Part shown: piece after piece, positions 1-6,458 of the stretch
Numbering within the stretch: the stretch's first letter is position 1
Layout of the letters: the number at the start of each line of letters is the position of its first letter
Source of the DNA: Dehalococcoidia bacterium
GTDB lineage: Bacteria > Chloroflexota > Dehalococcoidia > Lucifugimonadales > JAGWBF01
Assembly (NCBI GenBank): GCA_021296015.1
Contig: JAGWBG010000043.1
Coordinates: 1-8,516 of the forward strand
Length of the DNA: 8,516 nt
Direction: 5' to 3'
Position numbers and translations under genes: made by a program
The notes under the pieces: model-generated
What the model was told of the DNA's origin: nothing
Database searches by the model: none
The model's input: only the letters and a program-made list of their open reading frames with translations

Positions 1-7
1 GCCCCCC

Positions 8-1039
8 TCACCCCCTCACCAACACCACCTTCCCCGTCTTGCCGGAATCGAACAGCCTGTAAGCTTCGGCGGCCTGCTCCAGTGGGAACTGGTGGGTAAT
101 CAGGTCTTTCAGGGGCACCCTTCGGTTTACCACGAAATTGGCAACCTCGGCCAGCCCCGACAGGCTGAAGGTCCATGAGCCGTAAATTGTCAGCTGCTTG
201 TGGATAATCTGGTTGCTTATGTCAAAGGTGGTCAGGTTCCCCTCTCCTACGAAACACGCCCTGCCCCAAAGCATGGCGCTGTCCAACGCGTTGCTACGGA
301 CCTGGGGAATTCCGGTAGCGTCCAGGGTTGCGCTGGCCCCTTCCCCGCTGGTCAGGGCCCTGATTGCCTCGACGGGGTCGTTCTTGCTGGAGTCTATAGC
401 CACGTCAGCCCCCAGACGCCTGGCAAGTTCCAACCGTTCCGGGACCACGTCTACCGCCAGCACCCTGGCCCCCATTTGGGCTGCGAACAGCGTAGCGCTC
501 AACCCGACCGGCCCCTGGCCGAAGACGGCTAAAGTGTCCATGCCGGATATGCCCAGACGTTTCACAGCATGAAAGGCCGTCCCGGTGCCGCACGCACAGG
601 CTGCCCCCTCCGCGAAGCTCATCTCGTCGGGAAGAGGTACGCACGTGTAGTCTGGGACCAGCAGAAAGTCCTCGTGTCCACCGTTCGCGGTGCGCCCATA
701 GGTCTCATGGTGATGTATGCACATCTGGGTATACCCACTCCGACACATCTTGCACGTACGGCACCCGGTGTAGTGGTGCATCATCACCCTATCCCCGACC
801 TTGACGGTGCTTACGCCTTCCCCGACCTCGGCAATCACGCCGCATGGCTCGTGTCCTCCCACCTTGAGGCCGTGTGGGCCGCCCCTCTCGGCCTTTGGAA
901 CACGATACCCGCCCTGGAAATCGCTGCCACACAGGCCGGATGCCTTGATGTCAATTACGACCTCACCCGGACCCGGCTTGGGGTCCGGCATCTCTCTAAT
1001 CTCAATCTCTCTGTCGCCCAGGAAAATCACGCCTCTCAT
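8..1039 (-). CDS. Zinc-dependent medium-chain alcohol dehydrogenase
   Basis: Predicted cytoplasmic NAD(P)-dependent alcohol or polyol dehydrogenase of the zinc MDR family (343 aa, a normal length). The catalytic zinc site is visible as Cys37 (GLCGSD), His63-Glu64 (GGHEPCG) and probably Cys150. Structural zinc is bound by Cys93, Cys96, Cys99 and Cys107 (C-x2-C-x2-C-x7-C). The Rossmann fold has GQGPVG at 174-179, and Asp197 at the end of strand beta-2 favours NAD over NADP. I chose the ATG at 1039 because AAGGAG lies a few bases upstream and the protein then begins directly with the conserved MDR strand; a longer reading from 1087 adds 16 low-complexity residues and has no such support. The gene diverges from prpD. 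The family contains threonine, sorbitol and many other dehydrogenases, so the substrate cannot be stated. Confidence 0.93.
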   Translation of the reverse strand: MRGVIFLGDREIEIREMPDPKPGPGEVVIDIKASGLCGSDFQGGYRVPKAERGGPHGLKVGGHEPCGVIAEVGEGVSTVKVGDRVMMHHYTGCRTCKMCRSGYTQMCIHHHETYGRTANGGHEDFLLVPDYTCVPLPDEMSFAEGAACACGTGTAFHAVKRLGISGMDTLAVFGQGPVGLSATLFAAQMGARVLAVDVVPERLELARRLGADVAIDSSKNDPVEAIRALTSGEGASATLDATGIPQVRSNALDSAMLWGRACFVGEGNLTTFDISNQIIHKQLTIYGSWTFSLSGLAEVANFVVNRRVPLKDLITHQFPLEQAAEAYRLFDSGKTGKVVLVRG

Positions 1040-1082
1040 GTCATCTCCTTTTGACCGAGGTCTCGCTTGCTCCGACCTGCGT

Positions 1083-1111
1083 AACATAGCATAGCCCAGC
1101 TACGGATTCAA
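1083..1111 (-). promoter_or_regulatory. Sigma70-like promoter of the alcohol dehydrogenase gene
   Basis: On the minus strand, TTGAAT (1111-1106) and TATGTT (1088-1083) are separated by exactly 17 nt. An overlapping alternative is TTGATT (1115-1110) with TATGCT (1093-1088) and a 16-nt spacer. Transcription would begin near 1076, leaving a leader of about 37 nt before the ATG at 1039. This is a match to the consensus by eye only. Confidence 0.5.
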
Positions 1112-1149
1112 TCAAAGAGTTCTAACCAGTCCCTACACCGCCACTGCCA

Positions 1150-1178
1150 TTGACGAAACCAGGGGTTGCCACTACAAT
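1150..1178 (+). promoter_or_regulatory. Sigma70-like promoter of prpD
   Basis: TTGACG (1150-1155) and TACAAT (1173-1178) are separated by 17 nt, each one base from consensus. The predicted start is near 1185, giving a leader of about 54 nt before the prpD ATG at 1239. It is back to back with the promoter of the divergent dehydrogenase; the two -35 boxes are about 38 bases apart. A regulator bound between them could control both genes, but no clear palindrome is visible there. Confidence 0.6.
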
Positions 1179-1238
1179 CGCCACGCCAGGCAGAGAAAAT
1201 CACAGGCCCGATGACCTCACATTCAGGGAGGTGCAGAT

Positions 1239-2681
1239 ATGAACGCTCCGGTATCCAACATTCGCCCCGAACCCGACCAGGTGCTGGTTGACATTGCCGA
1301 GTACGTGGCAAATGGCGTTATTGAGAGCGACCTGGCATACGACACGGCCCGCAACTCCCTCATAGACTCCATAGGCTGTGGCCTGCTGGCACTACGCTAC
1401 CCTGAATGTACCAAGCTCCTTGGGCCGGTAGTCCCCGGAACCTACGTGCCTGACGGGGCCCGCGTCCCGGGGACTCGCTTCGAGCTGGACCCGGTGAACG
1501 CCGCATTCAACATCGGATGTACCGTCAGGTGGCTGGACTACAACGACACCTGGCTGGCCCAGGAATGGGGCCATCCATCGGACAATCTGAGCGGTATTCT
1601 AGCCGTCGCGGACTATCTCAGCCGAACAAATCGGGCTAAAGGTCAGAAGCCTCTCACCGTGCGTGAGGTCCTCACAGGCTTGATTAAAGCATACGAGATT
1701 CAGGGAGTCATTGCTCTGGAAAACAGCCTGAACCGGGTTGGCCTGGACCACGTGTTGCTCCTGAAGGTCGCCTCAACTCCGGTGATTACCGGGATGCTTG
1801 GCGGCGGCGTGGAGCAGATAGTCAATGCAGTATCCAACGCCTGGATTGACGGGGGCAGCCTGCGGACCTACCGCCACACACCCAACACGGGGTCCCGGAA
1901 ATCGTGGGCCGCGGCTGATGCGACCAGCCACGCCGTGTGGCTCGCTCTGCTGGCGATGAAGGGCGAGATGGGCTACCCGTCCGCCCTTAGCGCCAGGACA
2001 TGGGGGTTCTCAGACGTTATGCTAAAGGGCAAGCCCATCGTGGCAGGTCGCCCGTATGGGTCATACGTTATGGAGAACACCCTGTTCAAGGTCGCATTCC
2101 CCGCGGAGTTTCACTCACAGACGGCTGCCGAATGTGCGTTCAAGCTGCACGACCTGGTGAAAGACCGCCTCGACGAGATTGATACAGTAGCCATCACCAC
2201 CCACGAAACGGCGATTCGAATCATAGACAAGACCGGTCCTCTGTACAATCCTGCCGACCGCGACCACTGCCTACAGTACGTCACGGCCATAGGTCTCATC
2301 TTCGGCACCCTTACCGCCGACCACTACGAAGACGAGGTCGCCGCCGACCCGCGTATTGATGCCCTACGGGACAAAATGACCGTCGTAGAGCACCCCCAGT
2401 ACAGCGTGGACTACCTGGACCCCGATAAACGTTCCATAGCCAACGCAGTCCAAGTCCACTTCAAGGATGGCTCTGCCACGGAGAAAATCGAGGTGGAATA
2501 CCCTCTTGGGCATCGCAGGCGTCGCGCCGAGGGAATTCCACTGCTGATGGAGAAATTCACGGCCAATCTGGAGAGCCGTTTCCCCGCCCGGCAGTCCGAG
2601 GCCATTCTGGAGCTTTGCCTCGACCAGAAGCGCCTTGAAGAGACGCCGGTTGATGAGTTTATGGACATGTTCGTTATTTGA
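1239..2681 (+). CDS. prpD: 2-methylcitrate dehydratase (MmgE/PrpD family)
   Basis: Predicted cytoplasmic dehydratase converting 2-methylcitrate to 2-methyl-cis-aconitate in propionate degradation. At 480 aa it is almost the same length as E. coli PrpD (483 aa as I recall it), and the resemblance runs from end to end. Shared features include the N-terminal NIRPEPD (7-13), LLGPVVPGTYVP (60-71), the family hallmark RWLDYNDTW...EWGHPSDN (97-116), LENSLNRVGLDHVLL further on, the RTYRH and PYGSYVMEN segments, NPADRDHC, and the C-terminal VDEFMDMFVI. This makes it a true PrpD type rather than a distant MmgE homologue. GGGAGG precedes the ATG at 1239. No methylcitrate synthase, methylisocitrate lyase or aconitase gene lies in the window, so it is either an isolated methylcitrate-cycle gene or works on a related hydroxy-tricarboxylate. 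Confidence 0.93.
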   Translation: MNAPVSNIRPEPDQVLVDIAEYVANGVIESDLAYDTARNSLIDSIGCGLLALRYPECTKLLGPVVPGTYVPDGARVPGTRFELDPVNAAFNIGCTVRWLDYNDTWLAQEWGHPSDNLSGILAVADYLSRTNRAKGQKPLTVREVLTGLIKAYEIQGVIALENSLNRVGLDHVLLLKVASTPVITGMLGGGVEQIVNAVSNAWIDGGSLRTYRHTPNTGSRKSWAAADATSHAVWLALLAMKGEMGYPSALSARTWGFSDVMLKGKPIVAGRPYGSYVMENTLFKVAFPAEFHSQTAAECAFKLHDLVKDRLDEIDTVAITTHETAIRIIDKTGPLYNPADRDHCLQYVTAIGLIFGTLTADHYEDEVAADPRIDALRDKMTVVEHPQYSVDYLDPDKRSIANAVQVHFKDGSATEKIEVEYPLGHRRRRAEGIPLLMEKFTANLESRFPARQSEAILELCLDQKRLEETPVDEFMDMFVI

Positions 2682-2687
2682 GCCGTT

Positions 2688-2711
2688 AGCTGAGCGGTGT
2701 GGCCCTCAGCT
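2688..2711 (+). terminator. Possible terminator hairpin after prpD
   Basis: AGCTGAG (2688-2694) and CTCAGCT (2705-2711) form a perfect 7-bp stem with a 10-base loop, starting 7 bases after the prpD stop codon. The T tract that follows is poor (TTGTC), so it may be a weak or factor-dependent terminator. The position between prpD and the promoter of the next operon fits an end-of-transcript role. Confidence 0.35.
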
Positions 2712-2742
2712 TGTCGGAGACCCCCGGCGGCAGGTCAGAGTG

Positions 2743-2771
2743 TTGACCATGTTTCAGAGCATCCCTATAAT
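2743..2771 (+). promoter_or_regulatory. Near-consensus sigma70 promoter of the LLM-hpaB-like operon
   Basis: TTGACC (2743-2748), a 17-nt spacer and a perfect TATAAT (2766-2771). It is one of the two best promoter matches in the window. Transcription would begin near 2778, leaving a leader of about 107 nt before the ATG at 2885. The leader contains GGATGT (2781-2786) and ACATCC (2822-2827), able to pair across a long loop, and a small dyad CCACCTGGTGG (2854-2864) just upstream of the ribosome binding site. These are possible regulatory structures, not demonstrated ones. Confidence 0.65.
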
Positions 2772-2884
2772 CGCTTCTGTGGATGTACTCCCGGTAGAAC
2801 GTTGGTATTCTCACAAAAGAAACATCCGGTTCAAGGGATTCGGATACCGCAGCCCACCTGGTGGTACCATTTGAGGAGGCACCC

Positions 2885-4057
2885 ATGGTTGAGACTACGA
2901 CCCCACCAAGGGATAAGGTAGAGGTATATTTTCATACCCAGCAGCCTTACAGCTACGTCACTGATGAAGACCTGGAGAAATACGATGCGCGCCTACGCTT
3001 TCCTAACACCTATTTCGACCCGCAAAAGGCCCACGTACTGTATAACCAGTACCACGAGCAGTACGCGTGGGCAGATGAGGTGGGAGTAGACGGCATCCTG
3101 ACCAACGAGCACCACTCAGCCTACTGGAATATGAAGCCGTCGGCCAATCTGGATGCTGCCGTCATCAGCAAGATTACCAAGAGGGTCAAAATAGCCATTA
3201 TGGGGAATATACTCCCCATCAATGACCCGGTAAGAATGGCCGAAGAGGTAGCCATGCTGGACTGCTATTCCGGCGGAAGGTTAATCTCCGGTTTTGTGCG
3301 TGGGGGCGCAACTGAGAGTCTTGCGGGTGGCATAGACCCCACGGAGAACCGTGAGAGATTCGAGGAGGCCCATGACCTCATTATCAAATGCTGGACGACT
3401 CCCGGACCCTTCCGATACGAGGGCAAGTATTACCACTACAGGGCGGTAAACCCCTGGGTGCTGCCCATGCAGAAGCCCCACCCGCCCATCTGGTTTCCAG
3501 GCGCCGGTAGCCCAGAAAGTGTGATGTGGGCTGCCAGGCGCGGCTACCCCTACATGAGCCTTGGGGCAATTATGGAGCTTACCAAGGAGTTGAAACAGAT
3601 ATACATAGATACCGCTCATGAGGCCGGCCATAAGCCCGGGCCTCAGCACTTCGGCTATCAGCTTCGGGCGCTGGTGGCTGACACCGATGAGGAGGCCCAG
3701 GAGATCGGACGTCGTTTCCTGTGGACTCAGGACCACCGTATGAAGGGACCCAGAGAACACAACGACCCTCCCGGATTCCAGTCGCGCCTGGGAAGGAGCG
3801 TGATGGTGAGGAAGCCACAGGTCGGAAGGCAGATGGACTACGAGGCGCTTCAGGAACTCAACATGCTCGTAGTGGGAAGCCCCGAGACCGTCACCAGGAA
3901 GTTGGCGACAACCATAGAGCACCTCAGCCCAGGATACCTGCTCCTCATAGCCAGCGATGGGACCATAGCCCACAAGGATGTGATGCGCTCCATTGAGCTG
4001 CTGGGTAAAGAGGTGATACCTGCCCTGCATGAGATTAAGCTGCAACCCTACGAGTAG
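2885..4057 (+). CDS. LLM-class flavin-dependent oxidoreductase (luciferase-like monooxygenase)
   Basis: Predicted cytoplasmic monooxygenase or dehydrogenase of the bacterial luciferase-like superfamily (390 aa). These enzymes use FMNH2 from a partner reductase, or F420, to oxidise organic substrates. Family marks are NEHH (74-77), the GNILPINDPVR segment (107-117), EEVAMLDCYSGGRLISGFVRG (120-140), ENRERFEEA (155-163), and PIWFPGAGSPESVMWAARRG (201-220), which begins the C-terminal half of the barrel. I chose the ATG at 2885 because GAGGAGG (2873-2879) lies 5 bases upstream; an in-frame GTG at 2861 would place that site inside the gene. It is the first gene of an operon with the HpaB-like gene, whose start is 15 bases beyond this stop. 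No flavin reductase is encoded alongside. The substrate is unknown; linkage to an aromatic-type monooxygenase suggests two successive or alternative oxidations. Confidence 0.9.
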   Translation: MVETTTPPRDKVEVYFHTQQPYSYVTDEDLEKYDARLRFPNTYFDPQKAHVLYNQYHEQYAWADEVGVDGILTNEHHSAYWNMKPSANLDAAVISKITKRVKIAIMGNILPINDPVRMAEEVAMLDCYSGGRLISGFVRGGATESLAGGIDPTENRERFEEAHDLIIKCWTTPGPFRYEGKYYHYRAVNPWVLPMQKPHPPIWFPGAGSPESVMWAARRGYPYMSLGAIMELTKELKQIYIDTAHEAGHKPGPQHFGYQLRALVADTDEEAQEIGRRFLWTQDHRMKGPREHNDPPGFQSRLGRSVMVRKPQVGRQMDYEALQELNMLVVGSPETVTRKLATTIEHLSPGYLLLIASDGTIAHKDVMRSIELLGKEVIPALHEIKLQPYE

Positions 4058-4072
4058 AGGAGAGGACGTACT

Positions 4073-5533
4073 ATGCCGGCGCGGACAGGTGCGCAGTATA
4101 TCGCAGGGCTGCGAGAGCGAAGCGCTGAAATTTACATCAATGGGGAGCAGGTCAAGGACGTAACCACCCACCCAGCACTGTGCAACGGGGTCCGCACCAT
4201 GGCCAACCTCTATGATATGCAGCACGACCCCGCCTTGCGGGATGAGATGACCTACACCTCGCCCACCACCGGAGACAGGGTGGGCCTGTCATTCATCACA
4301 CCCCGGACCATTGATGAACTGGAGCAACGGCGCGTTATGATGACCCACTGGGCACGCGCCACCTGCGGTATGATAGGCCGTACGCCGGACTTCCTCAACG
4401 TCACCATAATGTCCCTAGCCGCTGCGGGTGACTATTTCGCCCGGAACCGCCCGGAGTTCAAAGATAACATCCATCGGTACTACGAGTACGTCAGAGAAAA
4501 CGACCTGGCCCTCACCCACACCCTTGCCAACGTGCAACGCACCCGCTCCCCCTTGGCGGTCCCCATGCCCCAGGACGACAGGAGCGACGTAGCCCTCAAG
4601 ATTGTTCGGGAGACCGACGCCGGCATCGTGGTCCGGGGAGCACGGGTAATGGCTACCCTGGGTCCCCTCTCCGACGAGGTCGCTGTGTACCTTGCCAGCT
4701 CCCGCAGGGTTCCCGCGGACGACGCCGAGCGATACACCTTTGCCTTCTCTATTCCGTGCAACACACCGGGCCTGAAGTTCCTGTGCCGCGAAAGCCTGGA
4801 CTACGGCCGCTCTCACTTCGACCATCCCCTGGGGTCCCGATTCGAGGAGCAGGACTCCATAGTGTTCTTCAACGACGTACTGGTCCCCTGGGAACGGGTC
4901 TTCCTGCTGGGTGACGTGGACCTGTCCAACAACATGGTCATGGACACAAGCCAGTATAACCACTCCAGGCATCAATCGGTGGCAAAGAACGTGGTCAAGT
5001 GCGAGTTCATGCTGGGCCTTGCCAACCTCATGGTCCACACACTGGGGTCTGGCCAACTTCCCCACGTGCAGCAGATGATGGCCGAGATTATCGAAAACCT
5101 GGAGGTCACAAGGGCGTGCCTTCGCTCCGCCGAGTCCGAAGCCAAGATAGACCGGTGGGGTGTTATGTGTCCATCCACTACCCCTCTGATGATAGCCTGC
5201 AAGCTGTTCATACGCATGTACCCAAGGATGACTGAGATTCTCCACCTTCTGGGCTCCAGCAGCCTCATGGCCCTCCCCACCGAGGCGGACCTCAACGGCC
5301 CGTTGGCGTCGGAGATAGAGCGCTATCTGGAGACGGACACCTCCTCCGCCGAGGAACGGGTGAGGCTGTTTCGCCTTGCGTGGGACGCTTGTTGTAGCGC
5401 CTTCGGGTCAAGGCAGACGCTATATGAGAGGTTCTTCCAGGGCGATGACCTGCTCAACGCCGGTATCCTTTACAACTTCTACGACCGGACGCCCATGACC
5501 GATTGGGTGAGAGAGTTCCTGGAGCAGGAATAG
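4073..5533 (+). CDS. HpaB-family FADH2-dependent monooxygenase (4-hydroxyphenylacetate 3-hydroxylase family)
   Basis: Predicted oxygenase component of a two-component flavin monooxygenase (486 aa, about the family length), with an acyl-CoA-dehydrogenase-like fold. Conserved marks are the N-terminal RTGAQYIAGLRE, a segment ending GRTPDFLN (102-109), LTHTLANVQ (147-155), DSIVFFNDVLVPWERVF (261-277), GSSSLMALPTEADL (394-407, approximate) and SAFGSRQTLYERFF (442-455). By my alignment Arg103 and His149 match the substrate-site Arg and His of known HpaB, but the catalytic Tyr position is Phe107 (TTC at 4391-4393). The cluster ligands of the related 4-hydroxybutyryl-CoA dehydratase appear absent: the region around RHQS lacks the Cys. 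GGAGAGG precedes the ATG, and the gene follows the LLM gene by 15 bases, so the two are probably co-transcribed. The usual HpaC-type reductase is not in the window. The substrate is likely phenolic or otherwise cyclic but not determinable. Confidence 0.85.
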   Translation: MPARTGAQYIAGLRERSAEIYINGEQVKDVTTHPALCNGVRTMANLYDMQHDPALRDEMTYTSPTTGDRVGLSFITPRTIDELEQRRVMMTHWARATCGMIGRTPDFLNVTIMSLAAAGDYFARNRPEFKDNIHRYYEYVRENDLALTHTLANVQRTRSPLAVPMPQDDRSDVALKIVRETDAGIVVRGARVMATLGPLSDEVAVYLASSRRVPADDAERYTFAFSIPCNTPGLKFLCRESLDYGRSHFDHPLGSRFEEQDSIVFFNDVLVPWERVFLLGDVDLSNNMVMDTSQYNHSRHQSVAKNVVKCEFMLGLANLMVHTLGSGQLPHVQQMMAEIIENLEVTRACLRSAESEAKIDRWGVMCPSTTPLMIACKLFIRMYPRMTEILHLLGSSSLMALPTEADLNGPLASEIERYLETDTSSAEERVRLFRLAWDACCSAFGSRQTLYERFFQGDDLLNAGILYNFYDRTPMTDWVREFLEQE

Positions 5534-5548
5534 CCGCCCCTAGCGGCT
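5532..5548. other. Small hairpin spanning two convergent stop codons
   Basis: AGCCGC (5532-5537) and GCGGCT (5543-5548) form a perfect 6-bp stem with a 5-base loop. The hairpin overlaps the stop codon of the HpaB-like gene (5531-5533) and that of the converging small membrane protein gene (5540-5542). Only 6 bases separate the genes. No T tract follows on either strand, so it is not a classical intrinsic terminator, but it could help end or protect both transcripts. Confidence 0.3.
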
Positions 5549-6064
5549 GTCAACCTCGGGAAGGTCCCCAACTATATTGCGTACCGTTGCAAGGAAGCTT
5601 CCGGCCTTGGAGTAGTCCATACGCCAGCGAGTCTCCTCAACGGATGTCCGCAGACCGAGATATTCCATCACTATGAGCAGGGTGATGCTTTGCTTCCGGT
5701 CCGGCGTCATATACGGGTGCGGAGAGGAGTCGCGAGTACAGAGCCGGTAGTATCCCGGGCCTCCCCGGGCACCCAGTACCAGCAGCACAACCCCAATTAT
5801 CAGGGCCGGGACTGAAGTGATGAAGATGAGTCCGGTCAGAGAGAGGAAGACGGCGGCGATGATGCAGACGGTGCCCAGAATCATCATTGGATGGCTGGGT
5901 TTCCACATTAGCTCCACGCCGGTGAGTTCGTTATAGGCAATCTCGTCCACCGGCCTCCCCGGCATTCTTTCATCATAGCGGACGATGCGCTGGGAAGTGG
6001 CGTAAAGGGGCTTGCACACGGACAGTACCTTCTCGCCTGGTTTCAGGATGTCCTGAACGCTCAA
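5540..6064 (-). CDS. Small two-helix membrane protein, possible split PH-like domain
   Basis: Hypothetical protein of 174 aa; I cannot assign a function. The N-terminal part (1-57) resembles the opening strands of bacterial PH-like domains: LKPGEKVL, then a basic strand SQRIVRYDE, then ELTGVEL. Two hydrophobic helices follow, about 59-81 and 84-99, joined by a very short turn, so both ends probably face the cytoplasm. A soluble tail (about 100-174) begins GGPGYYRLCTRD and includes a possible closing helix. This reads as a PH-like fold interrupted by a helical hairpin, which is inference. The start is a TTG at 6064, supported by a G-rich Shine-Dalgarno stretch (GGGGAGGGGG) just upstream; no ATG gives a plausible start. 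It lies 74 bases beyond the DUF4387 gene on the same strand, so it may be the operon's last gene. No convincing promoter is seen in that gap. Confidence 0.72.
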   Translation of the reverse strand: MSVQDILKPGEKVLSVCKPLYATSQRIVRYDERMPGRPVDEIAYNELTGVELMWKPSHPMMILGTVCIIAAVFLSLTGLIFITSVPALIIGVVLLVLGARGGPGYYRLCTRDSSPHPYMTPDRKQSITLLIVMEYLGLRTSVEETRWRMDYSKAGSFLATVRNIVGDLPEVDSR

Positions 6065-6138
6065 GGCCCCCTCCCCCGCTCCGGCATATATCTTACCACT
6101 ACCATTTTACTACAAAGTAGCAGCCGTGCTCACTTCCC

Positions 6139-6450
6139 TTAAACAGGCACCTCCACGTCCATCAGGGGGGCGTGCTGCTGAGCGCCGTAGACATCGGTGT
6201 CCTCCACGTCCCCGGACCCGTGTAGCCGGGGAATGGTGGCCTTGATGGCGTTAGCAGGGGGAAACTCCACCAGGAGCACGTCATCCACCGGCACACTGTA
6301 CAGCCTGGATATTAGCTCCTTGTTTATGATTCCAGATGCCTGCACCTTCTCAAAGGTCTCACTGTCCGGGAAGACCACGTCCAGCGTCACCAGGAAGGGG
6401 CTGGCGTTCTTGCTACGACACGTGACGGCAATATCCCTTATTCTGGCCAT
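6139..6450 (-). CDS. DUF4387 family protein
   Basis: Small cytoplasmic protein of 103 aa of the DUF4387 family, which has no established biochemical role and regularly accompanies, or is fused to, AtuA/DUF1446 proteins. Conserved segments are RSKNASPFLVTLDVVF (12-27), a run of charged helix ending SRLYSVP (48-54), PPANAIKATIPR (64-75), and SGDVEDTDVYGAQQHAPL near the C terminus. I chose the ATG at 6450 because AAGGAG sits 4 bases upstream and the protein then starts at the family's usual MARIRDIA. An upstream in-frame start at 6597 would overlap the AtuA gene and add 49 residues unlike the family. Only 8 bases separate it from the AtuA stop codon, and its ribosome binding site touches that stop codon, so translational coupling is likely. 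It probably works as a partner subunit or in the same step as AtuA. Confidence 0.9.
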   Translation of the reverse strand: MARIRDIAVTCRSKNASPFLVTLDVVFPDSETFEKVQASGIINKELISRLYSVPVDDVLLVEFPPANAIKATIPRLHGSGDVEDTDVYGAQQHAPLMDVEVPV

Positions 6451-6458
6451 CCCTCTCC

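Noticed and set aside
569..1054. Plus-strand open frame of 161 codons
   Set aside because: Antisense to the zinc-site half of the alcohol dehydrogenase, with no motif of its own.
3281..4225. Minus-strand open frame of 314 codons
   Set aside because: Antisense to the LLM gene and the start of the HpaB-like gene; no recognisable domain, and the sense-strand genes carry clear family motifs.
4415..5245. Minus-strand open frame of 276 codons
   Set aside because: Antisense shadow of the HpaB-like gene with low-complexity Gly/His/Val-rich translation.
4073..5533. 4-hydroxybutyryl-CoA dehydratase as an alternative for the HpaB-like gene
   Set aside because: The iron-sulfur cluster cysteines expected of that enzyme are not found at the matching places, while the monooxygenase motifs are present.
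6065..6138. Terminator or promoter in the gap between the DUF4387 gene and the small membrane protein gene
   Set aside because: Only a short AT-rich stem (TGCTAC/GTAGTA) without a T tract and no well-spaced promoter boxes were found, so neither is supported.
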